From NCBI RefSeq assembly GCF_000420525.1, contig NZ_ATVC01000025.1, positions 1 to 34,214 on the forward strand: 34,214 nucleotides of DNA, in the 5' to 3' direction. The DNA is from Aquaspirillum serpens DSM 68 (lineage in GTDB: Bacteria; Pseudomonadota; Gammaproteobacteria; Burkholderiales; Aquaspirillaceae). The first letter of the stretch is position 1; each line of letters opens with the position of its first letter. This document shows, in pieces, positions 8,464-17,606 of the stretch. The translations under genes and the position numbers were made by a program. The notes under the pieces were generated by a model, which made no database searches, was not told the origin of the DNA, and worked only from the letters and a program-made list of their open reading frames with translations.

Positions 8464-10611
8464 TTAGGCCGGTTGATTGACTGCAGGCTCACGCTGGACT
8501 GACAAACTGTCGGTTTCGCGTGTGGCGGCCAATTGCACCAAGGCTTGTACATCTAAAATCAAAGCAACTTCACCACTGCCGAGAATAGTGGCACCCCCAA
8601 TACCGCGCATGTGCTGAAACATTGACGAGAGGGGTTTAATGACGGTTTGTGATTCACCCAATAATTGATCGACCACTAAGCCTGCTTTTTGTCCAGCATA
8701 TTGCACCACAATCACATTTTGGCGTGGCGGCATTGGGGCATCAATACGGAATAAATCGCGTAAACGAACAAAGGGCAAGGCTTCACCACCAAAGTCGAGA
8801 TAGTCGCGATCGCTGGCCGCGTCTTTGAATTCCAAACAGCGCACCACAGAATCCAACGGCAAAATATAGGTGCTGGCCGCAATTGCCACATGAAAACCGT
8901 CGATGATGGCTAAGGTTAACGGCAAACGAATCATAAACCGTGAACCCTGTCCCTCAACGCTTTCCATATCAATCCGACCACGCAAGGATTGGATGTTACG
9001 TTTTACCACATCCATACCGACACCGCGTCCGGAGACATTCGACACCTTATCGGCAGTCGAAAAACCAGGCTCTAACAATAAGTTGAGAATCTCGGTATCT
9101 GACAGGCTTTGATTGGCGGAGACCAACCCTCGCTCAATGGCACGTTTTAAGACTTTTTGTCGGTTGACACCGGCACCATCATCTCGCACTTCAATGACGA
9201 TTGAACCGGAATCGTGATAGGCATTAAAACCAATTTTGCCGCGTGCGGGTTTCCCTGCGGCAAGGCGTTGTTCTGGTGATTCAATGCCGTGGTCAATGGC
9301 ATTGCGGACCAAGTGCATCAGCGGATCGCTGATTTTTTCGACCACACTTTTATCAAGCTCGGTTTCTGCCCCCGAGATGTTTAATTCCACTTCTTTATTG
9401 AGTTCATGTGATAAATCACGCACCACACGGTGGAAACGATTAAAGGTTTCGCCAATTTGCACCATACGTAACTCAAGCGCCGAATCGCGAATTTCTTCCA
9501 CCAAACGCGACATAATTTGTGTCACGCGGCTGAGTCGTGTTTGGCCGATTTCACGCGCCAGTAAACGTGCGCTGGCGCCGGCAATCACCAACTCGCCGAC
9601 TAAATCAATCAGCTTATCCAGCTTATCCGCCTGAATGCGTAAGGTATGGTTTTGTCCGGCTTGCAGTTTCCCTTGTTTGCCCGCAGCAGCTTCGACCAGC
9701 TGTGGGGGCACATGATGATGTTCAACCAAAATTTCCCCAACCTTGGGGGCAGGGTGGTCATCGTCATGTGGAAGCTGTGATTGGGTATGCAGAGCTTGTT
9801 GTAGCTCTTTTTCGGTCAGCGCGCCGACCTGAACCAAAATTTCCCCGATACGCGGTGGTGTTTCTGGTAATTGTTCAATCAGATGAATAAAGTCATCGAC
9901 TTTGCTATCGGGGGGGATGATGTGGAGTAAGCAATCATCCCGCACAAAATCAAATACCCGCTCAATGCTGGCCTTGTCGGCTGTGCTGGCGTAATCAATT
10001 TCAAAACCAAGATAACAGCCCTCTGGGTCGTACTCAGCTAAGGCTGGTAATTGGTCATAAATCGTTGCCAAGCCAACAATCTCGCCCATTTCCTCTAAAT
10101 AATGCAGAAAAGAAACAGGATCCATACCGTGGCGCAGGGTATCCAAGCCAAAGCGCACCGAGATATGCCAATGTCGGTCGCTATTGGCGGCCACTGGCGG
10201 CGTTGCGGCAGCAGTAGGTGTTGGCGTGGGAGTGGTGGGGTTGCCTAGGTTGGCTAGGCGCTGTTGGCCGCGTGCCAAGCACTCGGCATCGGGGGTGGCG
10301 CTCTGTTCGAGTAAGTCGAGTAAATCTGACAGATGATCGCTACATTGCAACAAGGCCGCAATTAAGGGTGGGGAGAGTTCGCGGCTGCCATTGCGGAGCG
10401 CGTCTAAGGTGTTTTCAACGACATGGGTAAATTCGACAATAAAGTCACATTCCACCACCCCTGCACCGCCTTTGATGGTGTGGGCAGCACGAAAAACACC
10501 GTTTAGGGTGTCTGGGTCATGCTCACCTCGATCAAGTGCAATCAAACCCGCTTCGAGTGCTTGCAGCTGCTCACGGCTTTCTTGCACAAAAACGGCCAAT
10601 AATTCATCCAT
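8464..10611 (-). CDS. cheA: chemotaxis histidine kinase CheA
   Basis: CheA phosphorylates CheY and CheB in response to receptors. The 715-residue protein starts with an HPt domain ([10 protein letters not shown], phospho-acceptor H44), then a Pro/Thr-rich linker near 125-140. A domain at about 145-235 containing [13 protein letters not shown] follows, and two short look-alike motifs, [17 protein letters not shown] and [12 protein letters not shown], occur at about 253-300. Next are the dimerisation helices ([13 protein letters not shown]), the ATPase domain (N box [15 protein letters not shown] boxes DDGAG and GRGVGMDVV) and a C-terminal CheW-like domain (from about IIDGFHVAI to QALVQLA). ATG 10611 has GAGGAA upstream and begins 8 bp after the STAS gene. 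I see no C-terminal receiver, so this is not a hybrid kinase. Confidence 0.95.
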   Translation of the reverse strand: MDELLAVFVQESREQLQALEAGLIALDRGEHDPDTLNGVFRAAHTIKGGAGVVECDFIVEFTHVVENTLDALRNGSRELSPPLIAALLQCSDHLSDLLDLLEQSATPDAECLARGQQRLANLGNPTTPTPTPTAAATPPVAANSDRHWHISVRFGLDTLRHGMDPVSFLHYLEEMGEIVGLATIYDQLPALAEYDPEGCYLGFEIDYASTADKASIERVFDFVRDDCLLHIIPPDSKVDDFIHLIEQLPETPPRIGEILVQVGALTEKELQQALHTQSQLPHDDDHPAPKVGEILVEHHHVPPQLVEAAAGKQGKLQAGQNHTLRIQADKLDKLIDLVGELVIAGASARLLAREIGQTRLSRVTQIMSRLVEEIRDSALELRMVQIGETFNRFHRVVRDLSHELNKEVELNISGAETELDKSVVEKISDPLMHLVRNAIDHGIESPEQRLAAGKPARGKIGFNAYHDSGSIVIEVRDDGAGVNRQKVLKRAIERGLVSANQSLSDTEILNLLLEPGFSTADKVSNVSGRGVGMDVVKRNIQSLRGRIDMESVEGQGSRFMIRLPLTLAIIDGFHVAIAASTYILPLDSVVRCLEFKDAASDRDYLDFGGEALPFVRLRDLFRIDAPMPPRQNVIVVQYAGQKAGLVVDQLLGESQTVIKPLSSMFQHMRGIGGATILGSGEVALILDVQALVQLAATRETDSLSVQREPAVNQPA

Positions 10612-10619
10612 GAGCTATC

Positions 10620-10892
10620 TTATTCCTCGAACGTAAACACCGGTGTGAGTCGCAAGAAGGCCAGTTGTTGCTTGATGGCGACGGTGGGTTGATGGAGTGC
10701 ATGCTTTAACTGCCGCCGCCCTGCCTCTTGTTGTGTTAACAACAAAAATTGTAAGCCAGCGCTGTCCATATCTTGTACGGCGGACACGTCTAAAATCATA
10801 TCGCTCGGTGATTGTGCCAAATACTGTTCCAACTGTTGTTTTAACGCTGCAACATGGTAGATGGTCAGGTCTTGTGCTGGCTTAAACATCAT
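10620..10892 (-). CDS. single STAS-domain protein of the chemotaxis operon
   Basis: A 90-residue protein made only of a STAS domain (anti-anti-sigma factor type). It has the expected motif DMDSAGLQFLL, whose Ser sits where SpoIIAA-like proteins are phosphorylated. The start is ATG 10892, with a second ATG directly after it. It sits between a receptor gene (9-bp gap) and cheA (8-bp gap), so it is co-transcribed and likely made in proportion to the array. STAS proteins are found in chemotaxis clusters of several Proteobacteria, but their role is not settled. No partner Ser kinase is seen in the window, so a function in array tuning is inference. Confidence 0.8.
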   Translation of the reverse strand: MMFKPAQDLTIYHVAALKQQLEQYLAQSPSDMILDVSAVQDMDSAGLQFLLLTQQEAGRRQLKHALHQPTVAIKQQLAFLRLTPVFTFEE

Positions 10893-10901
10893 ATTGGCTC
10901 A

Positions 10902-12218
10902 CTAAAACAACTCCACTTTACTGCCCCCGCTGCTACGATTGGCATTGCCAGACGAAGGTTGGTTGAGGGCTCGTTGGTGGGTATCTCGTTGTTGCTGCAT
11001 CACATAACTGCCATACACGGCTTCTAAAGTCGCTTGCAGTTGTGGCAAATCAGCCGCTTGAAGCGGTGCGCCACGTGCGAGGCGTTGTTGTAAATCAAGC
11101 GCGTGTTGGTCGAGTTTTTCCAGTGCGCTCATCACATGCTCAATCATCTGGCGTGAAACATCTTGGAACTGAATATTTGCCAATGCATCCATAAACATAT
11201 TGGCAAGGGTGTCACTGCTTTCGCGAATGGTGCGTATCATCTCATTTTGAGATTGCAACAAGTTTGCATAATCAGTGTTCAGTTCATTCAATTGATGAGA
11301 AAAGCTTTGTAAGGTAGTGCGTTCGCCTTCAATGTTGGTAGCAATCAATTTAGAGTTGAATTGTTCCTCAATTGTGGTAGCAACTGCTTGAATGCCTTCG
11401 TTAATCCGCAATACTGCTTGTTCACTTTCTGCAGAAAGCTTACGCACTTCATCGGCGACCACCGCAAAGCCGCGCCCAGCCTCACCTGCCCGCGCCGCCT
11501 CAATTGCCGCATTTAAAGCTAATAGATTGGTTTGGCTGGCAATGCCACGAATCAGATTGACCAATTCTTCTAACGACCGCGCCTGATCGACAGCTACTTT
11601 GATTCGTGTTTGTTCTTCACGAGTAAAATCAAGACGTTGTTGGATATAGTCATCCATATTGGCAATTAAACGCTGATTGACGGCAATTTCATCTTCCGAT
11701 TCTTCTGCCAACCGGTTTGAACGAGCGGCGCTTTCGTTGACGAATTGTTGCAGGTGGGTAACCACTTGATCAATCGTCTGTAGTCGCTCGGTGATGGAGT
11801 AAGCGGCGTTTTCAGTTTCTTGAATGACCGTATTGAGCTGTTGTCGTAGGACGGAATTGTATTTAGGAACATTAGACAGCTGCTCGGCAATTAGCCCCAT
11901 CCATTGATGGACTTGGGCATTTTCTTCTTCTACTTGTTTTTTGACATGCTCTAGACCGAGCATGGTGTCACGGAACAACAAGAGCGAGACCAAGCGTCTG
12001 ACACCATAGCCAACAAACACCAACATGACCGATCCGATGGCGTCGCCGAGGCATGTACTGAGGCCCACGGCAGGTAAAAATTGCTCGTGGAATGGTTCAT
12101 ATAGAAGATACACCCCCAAACCGCATACTAACGCGGTCACCACTGCCAAAGCAGTGCTGCGTCCTTGGAAAGAAATCGTTTCGGAGGAAGCGGAAGTATT
12201 TGAGGATGGGAGGCTCAT
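10902..12218 (-). CDS. methyl-accepting chemotaxis protein with minimal sensor region
   Basis: A 438-residue receptor. Two membrane segments near the N-terminus (about 22-40 and 56-80) are joined by a short loop, so there is no sizeable periplasmic domain and no clear HAMP. A long coiled coil follows, then the signalling tip [21 protein letters not shown] with [10 protein letters not shown]. After the tip comes the block [20 protein letters not shown], seen in a class of receptors with short N-terminal sensing regions. The C-terminus is Ser/Asn/Gly-rich and ends SKVELF. It lies 7 bp downstream of cheY and 9 bp upstream of the STAS gene. The stimulus could be intracellular or membrane-related; the sequence does not say. 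Confidence 0.88.
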   Translation of the reverse strand: MSLPSSNTSASSETISFQGRSTALAVVTALVCGLGVYLLYEPFHEQFLPAVGLSTCLGDAIGSVMLVFVGYGVRRLVSLLLFRDTMLGLEHVKKQVEEENAQVHQWMGLIAEQLSNVPKYNSVLRQQLNTVIQETENAAYSITERLQTIDQVVTHLQQFVNESAARSNRLAEESEDEIAVNQRLIANMDDYIQQRLDFTREEQTRIKVAVDQARSLEELVNLIRGIASQTNLLALNAAIEAARAGEAGRGFAVVADEVRKLSAESEQAVLRINEGIQAVATTIEEQFNSKLIATNIEGERTTLQSFSHQLNELNTDYANLLQSQNEMIRTIRESSDTLANMFMDALANIQFQDVSRQMIEHVMSALEKLDQHALDLQQRLARGAPLQAADLPQLQATLEAVYGSYVMQQQRDTHQRALNQPSSGNANRSSGGSKVELF

Positions 12219-12225
12219 AGCAATG

Positions 12226-12591
12226 TCACCGTAAAACCAATTTAATGGTGTTGAGTAAGTCGTCGGCAGAAGCCGGTTTTACCAACCAACCTGAGGCGCC
12301 GGCTGCACGGGCTTCGGCACGCCGAGCTTGTTGTGACTCAGTGGTTAAGAACAGAATGGGCATAAAACGATAATTTGGCAGTTGCCGCACTTCTTTAATC
12401 AGTTCTAATCCATTCATCCCCGGCATATTTAAGTCAGTAATCAGCAAATCGGCCTTAATACCACCACGAAAACGGGTCAGCGCATCTTGGCCATTAGAGG
12501 CTTTTTCTACTGTGTAGCCAGCCTTAGTTAAAATGGCTGAAACGCTGAGAAGAATGGTGGGGGAGTCATCAACGATAAAGATGGTTTTCAT
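12226..12591 (-). CDS. cheY: CheY-like response regulator (chemotaxis)
   Basis: A 121-residue single receiver domain: acidic pair DD at 8-9, phospho-acceptor D53 in [10 protein letters not shown], the conserved Thr in LFLTTES, and the Lys in WLVKPAS. CheY-P normally binds the flagellar switch; pilus or other outputs are possible, since no flagellar genes are in view. I chose ATG 12591, where the protein begins [11 protein letters not shown] longer frame from 12699 adds 36 residues of non-receiver sequence and would begin upstream of the probable promoter at 12616-12631. No good Shine-Dalgarno is visible. It is the first gene of the operon. Confidence 0.9.
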   Translation of the reverse strand: MKTIFIVDDSPTILLSVSAILTKAGYTVEKASNGQDALTRFRGGIKADLLITDLNMPGMNGLELIKEVRQLPNYRFMPILFLTTESQQARRAEARAAGASGWLVKPASADDLLNTIKLVLR

Positions 12592-12615
12592 GGGTTTGTG
12601 CGAGAGAGCTTGTTC

Positions 12616-12631
12616 GCAATAATGATGCCAA
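12616..12631 (-). promoter_or_regulatory. candidate sigma-54 (-24/-12) promoter of the chemotaxis operon
   Basis: On the minus strand the sequence TTGGCATCATTATTGCG matches the RpoN pattern TGGCAC-N5-TTGC, with GG and GC exactly ten bases apart (GG at 12629-12628, GC at 12617-12616). Transcription would begin near 12604, about 13 bases before the chosen cheY ATG. No sigma-28 element (TAAA with GCCGATAA) was seen in the same region. This is based on motif match alone. Confidence 0.45.
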
Positions 12632-13059
12632 CAAGGGGATAGTCTCGTGTGGATGAACACTGAGTCTCTCGATACTCCTTTCTGTAACACGCTATCCACG
12701 TGGTTTAAAATAAGTTGCCGGCCTCGTGTGAAGTGTAGCCATCATTGGCTTTATTGTATCTGCGCCAACACAAGTTTTATGCTTATGGCGTCATTTAATG
12801 TTAATAAATTTAATTGTTCTGATAAAGCTGATCATCATACCATAAAAACTAAATGTAGTTTTTGCATCAATAAGCCGAAACAAATGATTTTTGCTTATTT
12901 TAAAATTTTTAATGACATAAGAAAATCGATTCCATAGTCGATACTAAAATAACCCCCTATAATTGAGTTTTTGTTGCGCTATTTCTGCTATCGCTAGCCC
13001 TCTTGGTGGTGAGAGGTGTGGCTAAAGATGGCCATGATTTTTTCAAGAAAGTGATTTTT
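12632..13059. other. AT-rich intergenic region between divergent cheY and rlhA
   Basis: About 430 bp without a convincing gene. It contains the upstream region for both divergent transcripts, a candidate sigma-70 promoter for rlhA near 12935-12963, and a small AT hairpin (AAAACTA/TAGTTTT, 12845-12862). The open frames crossing it have biased, non-protein-like content. An enhancer for sigma-54 activation would be expected here, but I cannot identify one. Confidence 0.5.
12935..12963 (+). promoter_or_regulatory. candidate sigma-70 promoter of rlhA
   Basis: A perfect -10 hexamer TATAAT lies at 12958-12963, with TAGTCG (three of six matches to TTGACA) 17 bases upstream at 12935-12940. The implied start site near 12970 leaves a leader of about 90 bases before ATG 13060. 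The weak -35 lowers confidence. Confidence 0.4.
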
Positions 13060-15030
13060 ATGAGTTTGTTACCCCATCAAATCGAATTGCTTGCACCGGC
13101 AAAAACCGCCGACATTGGTCGTGAAGCAATTTTGCATGGTGCGGATGCAGTCTATATCGGTGGGCCGAGTTTTGGTGCTCGTGAACATGCGGCGAACTCA
13201 ATCGAAGATATCGCTGCCTTATGTCGTTTTGCCCATCAGTATCATGCCCGAATTTTTGTCACGCTGAACACGATTTTGCATGATTCTGAGCTCGAAGCCG
13301 CCCGTCACTTGATTTATCAATGTTACGAAGCGGGTGTCGATGCGCTGATTGTGCAAGATATGGGTCTACTCGAACTTGATTTACCGCCAATTCAGCTGCA
13401 TGCCTCCACCCAATGTGATATTCGCCATCCAGAAAAAGCCCGTTTTTTGGCGCACAGTGGTTTTAGCCAATTGGTATTAGCCCGCGAACTGAGTATCCAA
13501 GAAGTCGCCAAAATACGACAGGCATTACCAGAACCAATTACCCTAGAATATTTTATTCATGGCGCCCTATGTGTGGCATTTTCTGGGCAATGCAATATCA
13601 GTCATGCCCAAACTGGACGCAGCGCCAATCGAGGTGATTGTTCACAAGCCTGTCGTTTGCCCTATACCTTAACGGATGAAAACGGCGGCGTGGTAGCGTT
13701 TGAAAAACATTTGTTATCGATGAAAGATAATAATCAAACAGCCAATCTTGAGGCTTTATTATTGGCTGGAATACGCTCGTTTAAAATTGAAGGCCGTTAT
13801 AAAGAAATGGCGTATGTAAAAAATATTACGGCCCATTATCGTCAACAATTAGATCAAATTTTAGAGCGTCATCCAGAATGGTCGCGTGCTTCGAGTGGGC
13901 ACACCGAGATTTTATTTACCCCGAACCCTGATAAAACCTTTCATCGCGGTAGCACCGATTATTTTGCCACTGCGCGAAAAATCGATATTGGGGCATTTGA
14001 TTCGCCGAAATATGTCGGTTTGCCATTAGGTCATGTGGTGGCGGTGGGACAGGACTGGATAGAAGTTGAAACCCAAGAAACACTGTCAAATGGCGATGGG
14101 TTAAATTACACCTTTAAGCGTGAAGTAGTCGGGGTGCAAGCCAATCAAGCCAAGTGGCAGCGCGCTGGTGAGGACGGGCAAATTTGGCGTATCTGGCCCA
14201 ACGAACAGGTTTCACGGCTACGTGGCTTAAAAGTGGGGACTTTGCTGTCGCGTAATCGTGACCATGCTTGGGAAATGGCACTGACTAAGTCATCAGCACA
14301 GCGCACCATTGCTGTGCAGGCCTGTTTACAAGACAGTGCGGATGGGGTGGTTTTGTCGTTGCAAGATGAAGATGGTGTAACAGTTACGGCCAATTTGATA
14401 TGTGACAAAGTCCCCGCGCAGCAGGCTGATAAAGCACGCCAAAACCTTGAAGACGCTTTATCTCGTTTTGGTAATACGCTCTTTCATCTCGAACAGCTGA
14501 CCCTCGCTACCTCTGAACTATGGTTTATCCCCAGCTCACAGCTGAATAAACTGCGGCGGCAAGCCATCGAGGCACTGGTGACAGCTCGTCTGGCAGCATG
14601 GCAACGCCCAGCGCTAACACCACCGACTGAACCACCGTTTCCTTATCCAGAAACGTCGCTGTCATTCTTAGCCAATGTGTATAACGAGAAAGCACGGGCC
14701 TTTTATCGTAGGCATGGGGTGGAGCTGATTGCTGCGGCTTATGAAGCACACGAAGAACCCGGCGAAGTCAGTTTAATGATTACCAAACACTGCCTACGGT
14801 TTGCTTACCATCTCTGTCCCAAACAAGCCAAAGGGGTGCAGGGGGTAATGGGGCAAGTGCGTGCCGATCCGATGATTTTGAAATCGGGGAACGACACCTA
14901 CACCCTCAAATTTGAATGTCGCCCCTGTGAAATGCATGTGATGGGCAAGATGAAAAGTCATATTTTCAAATCACCCCCACCGTCGGTGATTCCGCTGCAA
15001 CCGGTGACATTCCACCGCTCACCACGTTAA
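13060..15030 (+). CDS. rlhA: 23S rRNA 5-hydroxycytidine C2501 synthase, U32 family
   Basis: RlhA (formerly YdcP, peptidase U32 family) is required for hydroxylation of C2501 of 23S rRNA in E. coli. The 656-residue length is close to the E. coli protein (653). The N-terminal half is a U32 TIM-barrel-like domain from [20 protein letters not shown]. The Cys cluster [15 protein letters not shown] (C171, C178) and [13 protein letters not shown] (C194, C198) probably holds an iron-sulfur cluster, and the KIEGRYKE block follows. The C-terminal third has Cys residues too ([24 protein letters not shown]). I start at ATG 13060 ([11 protein letters not shown]); the frame is open upstream to TTG 13003, but those 19 residues are not family-like. 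The stop overlaps the convergent FIST-receptor stop within TTAA at 15027-15030. Confidence 0.85.
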   Translation: MSLLPHQIELLAPAKTADIGREAILHGADAVYIGGPSFGAREHAANSIEDIAALCRFAHQYHARIFVTLNTILHDSELEAARHLIYQCYEAGVDALIVQDMGLLELDLPPIQLHASTQCDIRHPEKARFLAHSGFSQLVLARELSIQEVAKIRQALPEPITLEYFIHGALCVAFSGQCNISHAQTGRSANRGDCSQACRLPYTLTDENGGVVAFEKHLLSMKDNNQTANLEALLLAGIRSFKIEGRYKEMAYVKNITAHYRQQLDQILERHPEWSRASSGHTEILFTPNPDKTFHRGSTDYFATARKIDIGAFDSPKYVGLPLGHVVAVGQDWIEVETQETLSNGDGLNYTFKREVVGVQANQAKWQRAGEDGQIWRIWPNEQVSRLRGLKVGTLLSRNRDHAWEMALTKSSAQRTIAVQACLQDSADGVVLSLQDEDGVTVTANLICDKVPAQQADKARQNLEDALSRFGNTLFHLEQLTLATSELWFIPSSQLNKLRRQAIEALVTARLAAWQRPALTPPTEPPFPYPETSLSFLANVYNEKARAFYRRHGVELIAAAYEAHEEPGEVSLMITKHCLRFAYHLCPKQAKGVQGVMGQVRADPMILKSGNDTYTLKFECRPCEMHVMGKMKSHIFKSPPPSVIPLQPVTFHRSPR

Positions 15031-17054
15031 AGCTGTAAGGCCTCTAACTGGCGCAGCGCATGGTCAATGCCCTCTAACATCAGCGAATGCTCGTGGATTT
15101 GGCGGATTTGCTCCGCCAGCAGACCCGATTCGGTGGTGGCGCGTGTGGCCAGTGCCGAAACTTGACCAGATACATGGCGGCTACCCGCTGCCATGTTAGC
15201 AATATGTGAGGTGGTCTCAGCTAATGCCAGTTTGAGACCATCAATTCCACTTAACACCGCCTGCACTGATTGTTGGGTCGAGGTTAAATTCGATTGGGTG
15301 TTGCCTGCTAATTTGCGCACCTCATCTGCCACCACAGCGAAACCGCGCCCTGCCTCCCCTGCACGAGCGGCTTCAATTGCCGCATTCAAGGCCAATAAAT
15401 TAGTCTGTTCGGCAATGCGGGCAATCTGAGTCAAAATTTCCTCAATTTTTGCTGCTCCTGATACTAAAGTTTGCATCCGCTCTGACAGTTGGTTGGCTTC
15501 GCTGACACTGTGTTCAATTTCGCTACTGTATTGGCAAATATCTTGATTAAGCTGATTTAATAAACTACCCGATTCTTGTAGATAATTCTGCATTGCAGGC
15601 AAACATGCTTGGGCTTCGGTGCTCAAAATCCGGAATTGATCGAGTTGTTGAATCACGCTTTGGCGAATGGTATCTACCATTTGTAAGCGCTTTAACTGCC
15701 TCTGTGTGAAATAGTTTTGGAAATTGGCATATCGGACGGTAAAGTGGTCCATCATCGCATCATGAAAAGATTCACCTTGTGCCACGCGATAGAAAAATAC
15801 CGAAGAGAGGGTTTGATTGATATTAATCCCCAGCAATTCACCAAATGTCGTGAAGCCGGCGATAGGAATATCCTTAAAAACGGTTAACTGATTTAGCTGG
15901 TTTTGATTAAATAAACGTCTTAACACACAATCATTAAAAATAGCCCCAATTGGTTTTGGCTTACCTTGGGCATAGCGTTGATAATCTTCTTGTGTTTGAC
16001 GAATAAAGTCGGTGGTTTTCATCAACAAAAGTTGATCGCCTGGTTCAATATCACAATAAAAAGCAATTTCTTGCTTTTCTACATTAACCTGTGCCACTGA
16101 GCGAATATAGTGTTCTTTGCCTAGTTCAATTGCAAAAGCATGTTGTTCAAATTGTTTTGCTAATTGTTCAGGCGTAGTGCGCAAGTCTTGGCATAAGACA
16201 TCGATAAAAGCATGAAGCTGTTGCTGTTGTGGGTTAAACACTCGGCTGACGGTGCGGCGGAGTGGATCAGCATCGGCCACAATGTAGCGTGTGGTGGTGG
16301 GCGTGAAGTTTTGGCTCTTGAAAACCCCAAAACGAATATCCGGTGCTGTTTTGCAGAGCACCATCAAGGCATGGTTTTCGAGAACTTTTTCTCCATCCGA
16401 TAACCAAGTGTGTTTGAAGTCGAGCAAGCCCCCTGCCGAACCACCGATAAATAAGCATGGAAAACGTTCGGTGTGATAAAGCGCTTCCATAAACAAGTTT
16501 TCGGCACCCGCCAAACCGTCAAAAAAGGTCAAGGCTAAGGTGTCGCGGCTATCGACAGTAAAACTGAGACGTAAACGTCCGAGGTGATTTTCTAACTGTT
16601 GTAAGCGTTGTTCGCGGCTTAATTGTGGGGTGCCGCGTCGAATATCTTCACTCGGCAAGGGAACCCAGTGCAGATCAACCTGACTGAAAATCTGCCGTGA
16701 AAACCCCGCTAGCACGATATGATGCCAGCCTTGTTGTGGCGTTGCTAAATAAGGCGAGCAGCTTTGTCCGGCGGCAGTCTGTGCCGATTGGCACAACTCA
16801 CCGGCGGTACTAATTAAGCCTAATTTAACTTGGGGCGGTAATAATTGGCGTAGCTGTTGTCCTACCTGCTGCATATTCAGGTGCGGCGAGACAAAAGCCA
16901 ATACCAAACTGAGCTGTTGTAGGTCGCCCCACGGGCTCAAGGCTTGACTGCTGAGGGCATTGCCATTCAGTTGTAAGGTCAGAATCACATCGTTGCTGCC
17001 ACTCCCTGCAGCATCAGCAGTCGCTTGGCGCGACCATTTCGCCCAAAAAGACAT
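15027..17054 (-). CDS. soluble chemoreceptor with FIST sensor domains
   Basis: A 675-residue protein with no signal peptide or membrane segment. Residues about 40-265 fit a FIST-N domain (for example [19 protein letters not shown] and [19 protein letters not shown]). Residues about 270-415 fit FIST-C ([28 protein letters not shown]). The C-terminal part is an MCP signalling domain with [24 protein letters not shown] and [15 protein letters not shown] domains are predicted small-ligand sensors, amino acids having been suggested. A cytoplasmic receptor sensing internal metabolite state is therefore likely, feeding the CheA/CheW set encoded in this window. AGGTGG lies seven bases before ATG 17054. 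It follows pncC by 36 bp in an orn-pgi-pncC run, so it may be expressed with central metabolism genes. Confidence 0.85.
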   Translation of the reverse strand: MSFWAKWSRQATADAAGSGSNDVILTLQLNGNALSSQALSPWGDLQQLSLVLAFVSPHLNMQQVGQQLRQLLPPQVKLGLISTAGELCQSAQTAAGQSCSPYLATPQQGWHHIVLAGFSRQIFSQVDLHWVPLPSEDIRRGTPQLSREQRLQQLENHLGRLRLSFTVDSRDTLALTFFDGLAGAENLFMEALYHTERFPCLFIGGSAGGLLDFKHTWLSDGEKVLENHALMVLCKTAPDIRFGVFKSQNFTPTTTRYIVADADPLRRTVSRVFNPQQQQLHAFIDVLCQDLRTTPEQLAKQFEQHAFAIELGKEHYIRSVAQVNVEKQEIAFYCDIEPGDQLLLMKTTDFIRQTQEDYQRYAQGKPKPIGAIFNDCVLRRLFNQNQLNQLTVFKDIPIAGFTTFGELLGININQTLSSVFFYRVAQGESFHDAMMDHFTVRYANFQNYFTQRQLKRLQMVDTIRQSVIQQLDQFRILSTEAQACLPAMQNYLQESGSLLNQLNQDICQYSSEIEHSVSEANQLSERMQTLVSGAAKIEEILTQIARIAEQTNLLALNAAIEAARAGEAGRGFAVVADEVRKLAGNTQSNLTSTQQSVQAVLSGIDGLKLALAETTSHIANMAAGSRHVSGQVSALATRATTESGLLAEQIRQIHEHSLMLEGIDHALRQLEALQL

Positions 17055-17090
17055 ATTAGCGCCACCTAAAAATAAGGGGTTATGAAAACA

Positions 17091-17606
17091 CTATTGGTTG
17101 TCTGACACAGTCAATGCGAGTTGTAGTTGTTGTAAAGCCATCAATACCGTGTGGGCACGAATATGTTGTCGGTCTCCGGTAAAGAGATGACAACGGCTGG
17201 TGCAACCTTGTGCACCTGCCACAGCAATCCATACCGTACCCACTGGCTTATCTACCGAATCACCGCTAGGCCCAGCAATTCCCGACACAGCGATGCTCCA
17301 ATTTGCACCGCTAAGCTGGCGCACGCCTATGGCCATTTGTTCAACCACTGCTTGACTGACGGCACCATCGGTAGCGAGAGTGTGAGCATTAACCTGTAAT
17401 AACTGCTGCTTGGCTTCATTGGCATAACTGACCACGCCCCAACCAAACCACGCAGAACTACCGGCTATCTCGGTCAATGTTGCGGCAATCAGACCACCGG
17501 TACATGACTCTGCTGTTGCTACCGTCTCTCCTCGTTGTAGCAGTTGCTGTGCTAATGCCTGTGCACTGTGTTGAATGTCATCTTGCAAAGGGAATAAGTC
17601 GATCAT
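17091..17606 (-). CDS. pncC: nicotinamide-nucleotide amidohydrolase PncC (CinA C-terminal domain)
   Basis: PncC deamidates nicotinamide mononucleotide to nicotinic acid mononucleotide, recycling NMN from DNA ligase into NAD. The 171-residue protein is a stand-alone CinA_C domain with ATAESCTGGLIAATLT, SSAWFGWGVVSYANEAK, VSGIAGPSGDS and KPVGTVWIAV. The N-terminal COG1058 domain of full CinA is absent, as in E. coli PncC/YgaD. ATG 17606 overlaps the pgi TGA by four bases (ATGA, 17603-17606), so the two are translationally coupled. Confidence 0.92.
   Translation of the reverse strand: MIDLFPLQDDIQHSAQALAQQLLQRGETVATAESCTGGLIAATLTEIAGSSAWFGWGVVSYANEAKQQLLQVNAHTLATDGAVSQAVVEQMAIGVRQLSGANWSIAVSGIAGPSGDSVDKPVGTVWIAVAGAQGCTSRCHLFTGDRQHIRAHTVLMALQQLQLALTVSDNQ

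Noticed and set aside
12592-12699. N-terminal extension of cheY from 12699
   Set aside because: The extra 36 residues do not resemble a receiver domain, and the extension would begin upstream of the likely promoter; [10 protein letters not shown] is the normal family start.
12845-12862. AAAACTA/TAGTTTT hairpin in the cheY-rlhA gap
   Set aside because: A seven-base AT-only stem is likely by chance in such AT-rich sequence and does not follow any gene end.
12632-13059. Sigma-28 (FliA) promoter for the chemotaxis operon
   Set aside because: I looked for TAAA-N15-GCCGATAA on the minus strand. The only partial match (GCCGAAAC near TAAA) is on the wrong strand and wrongly spaced.
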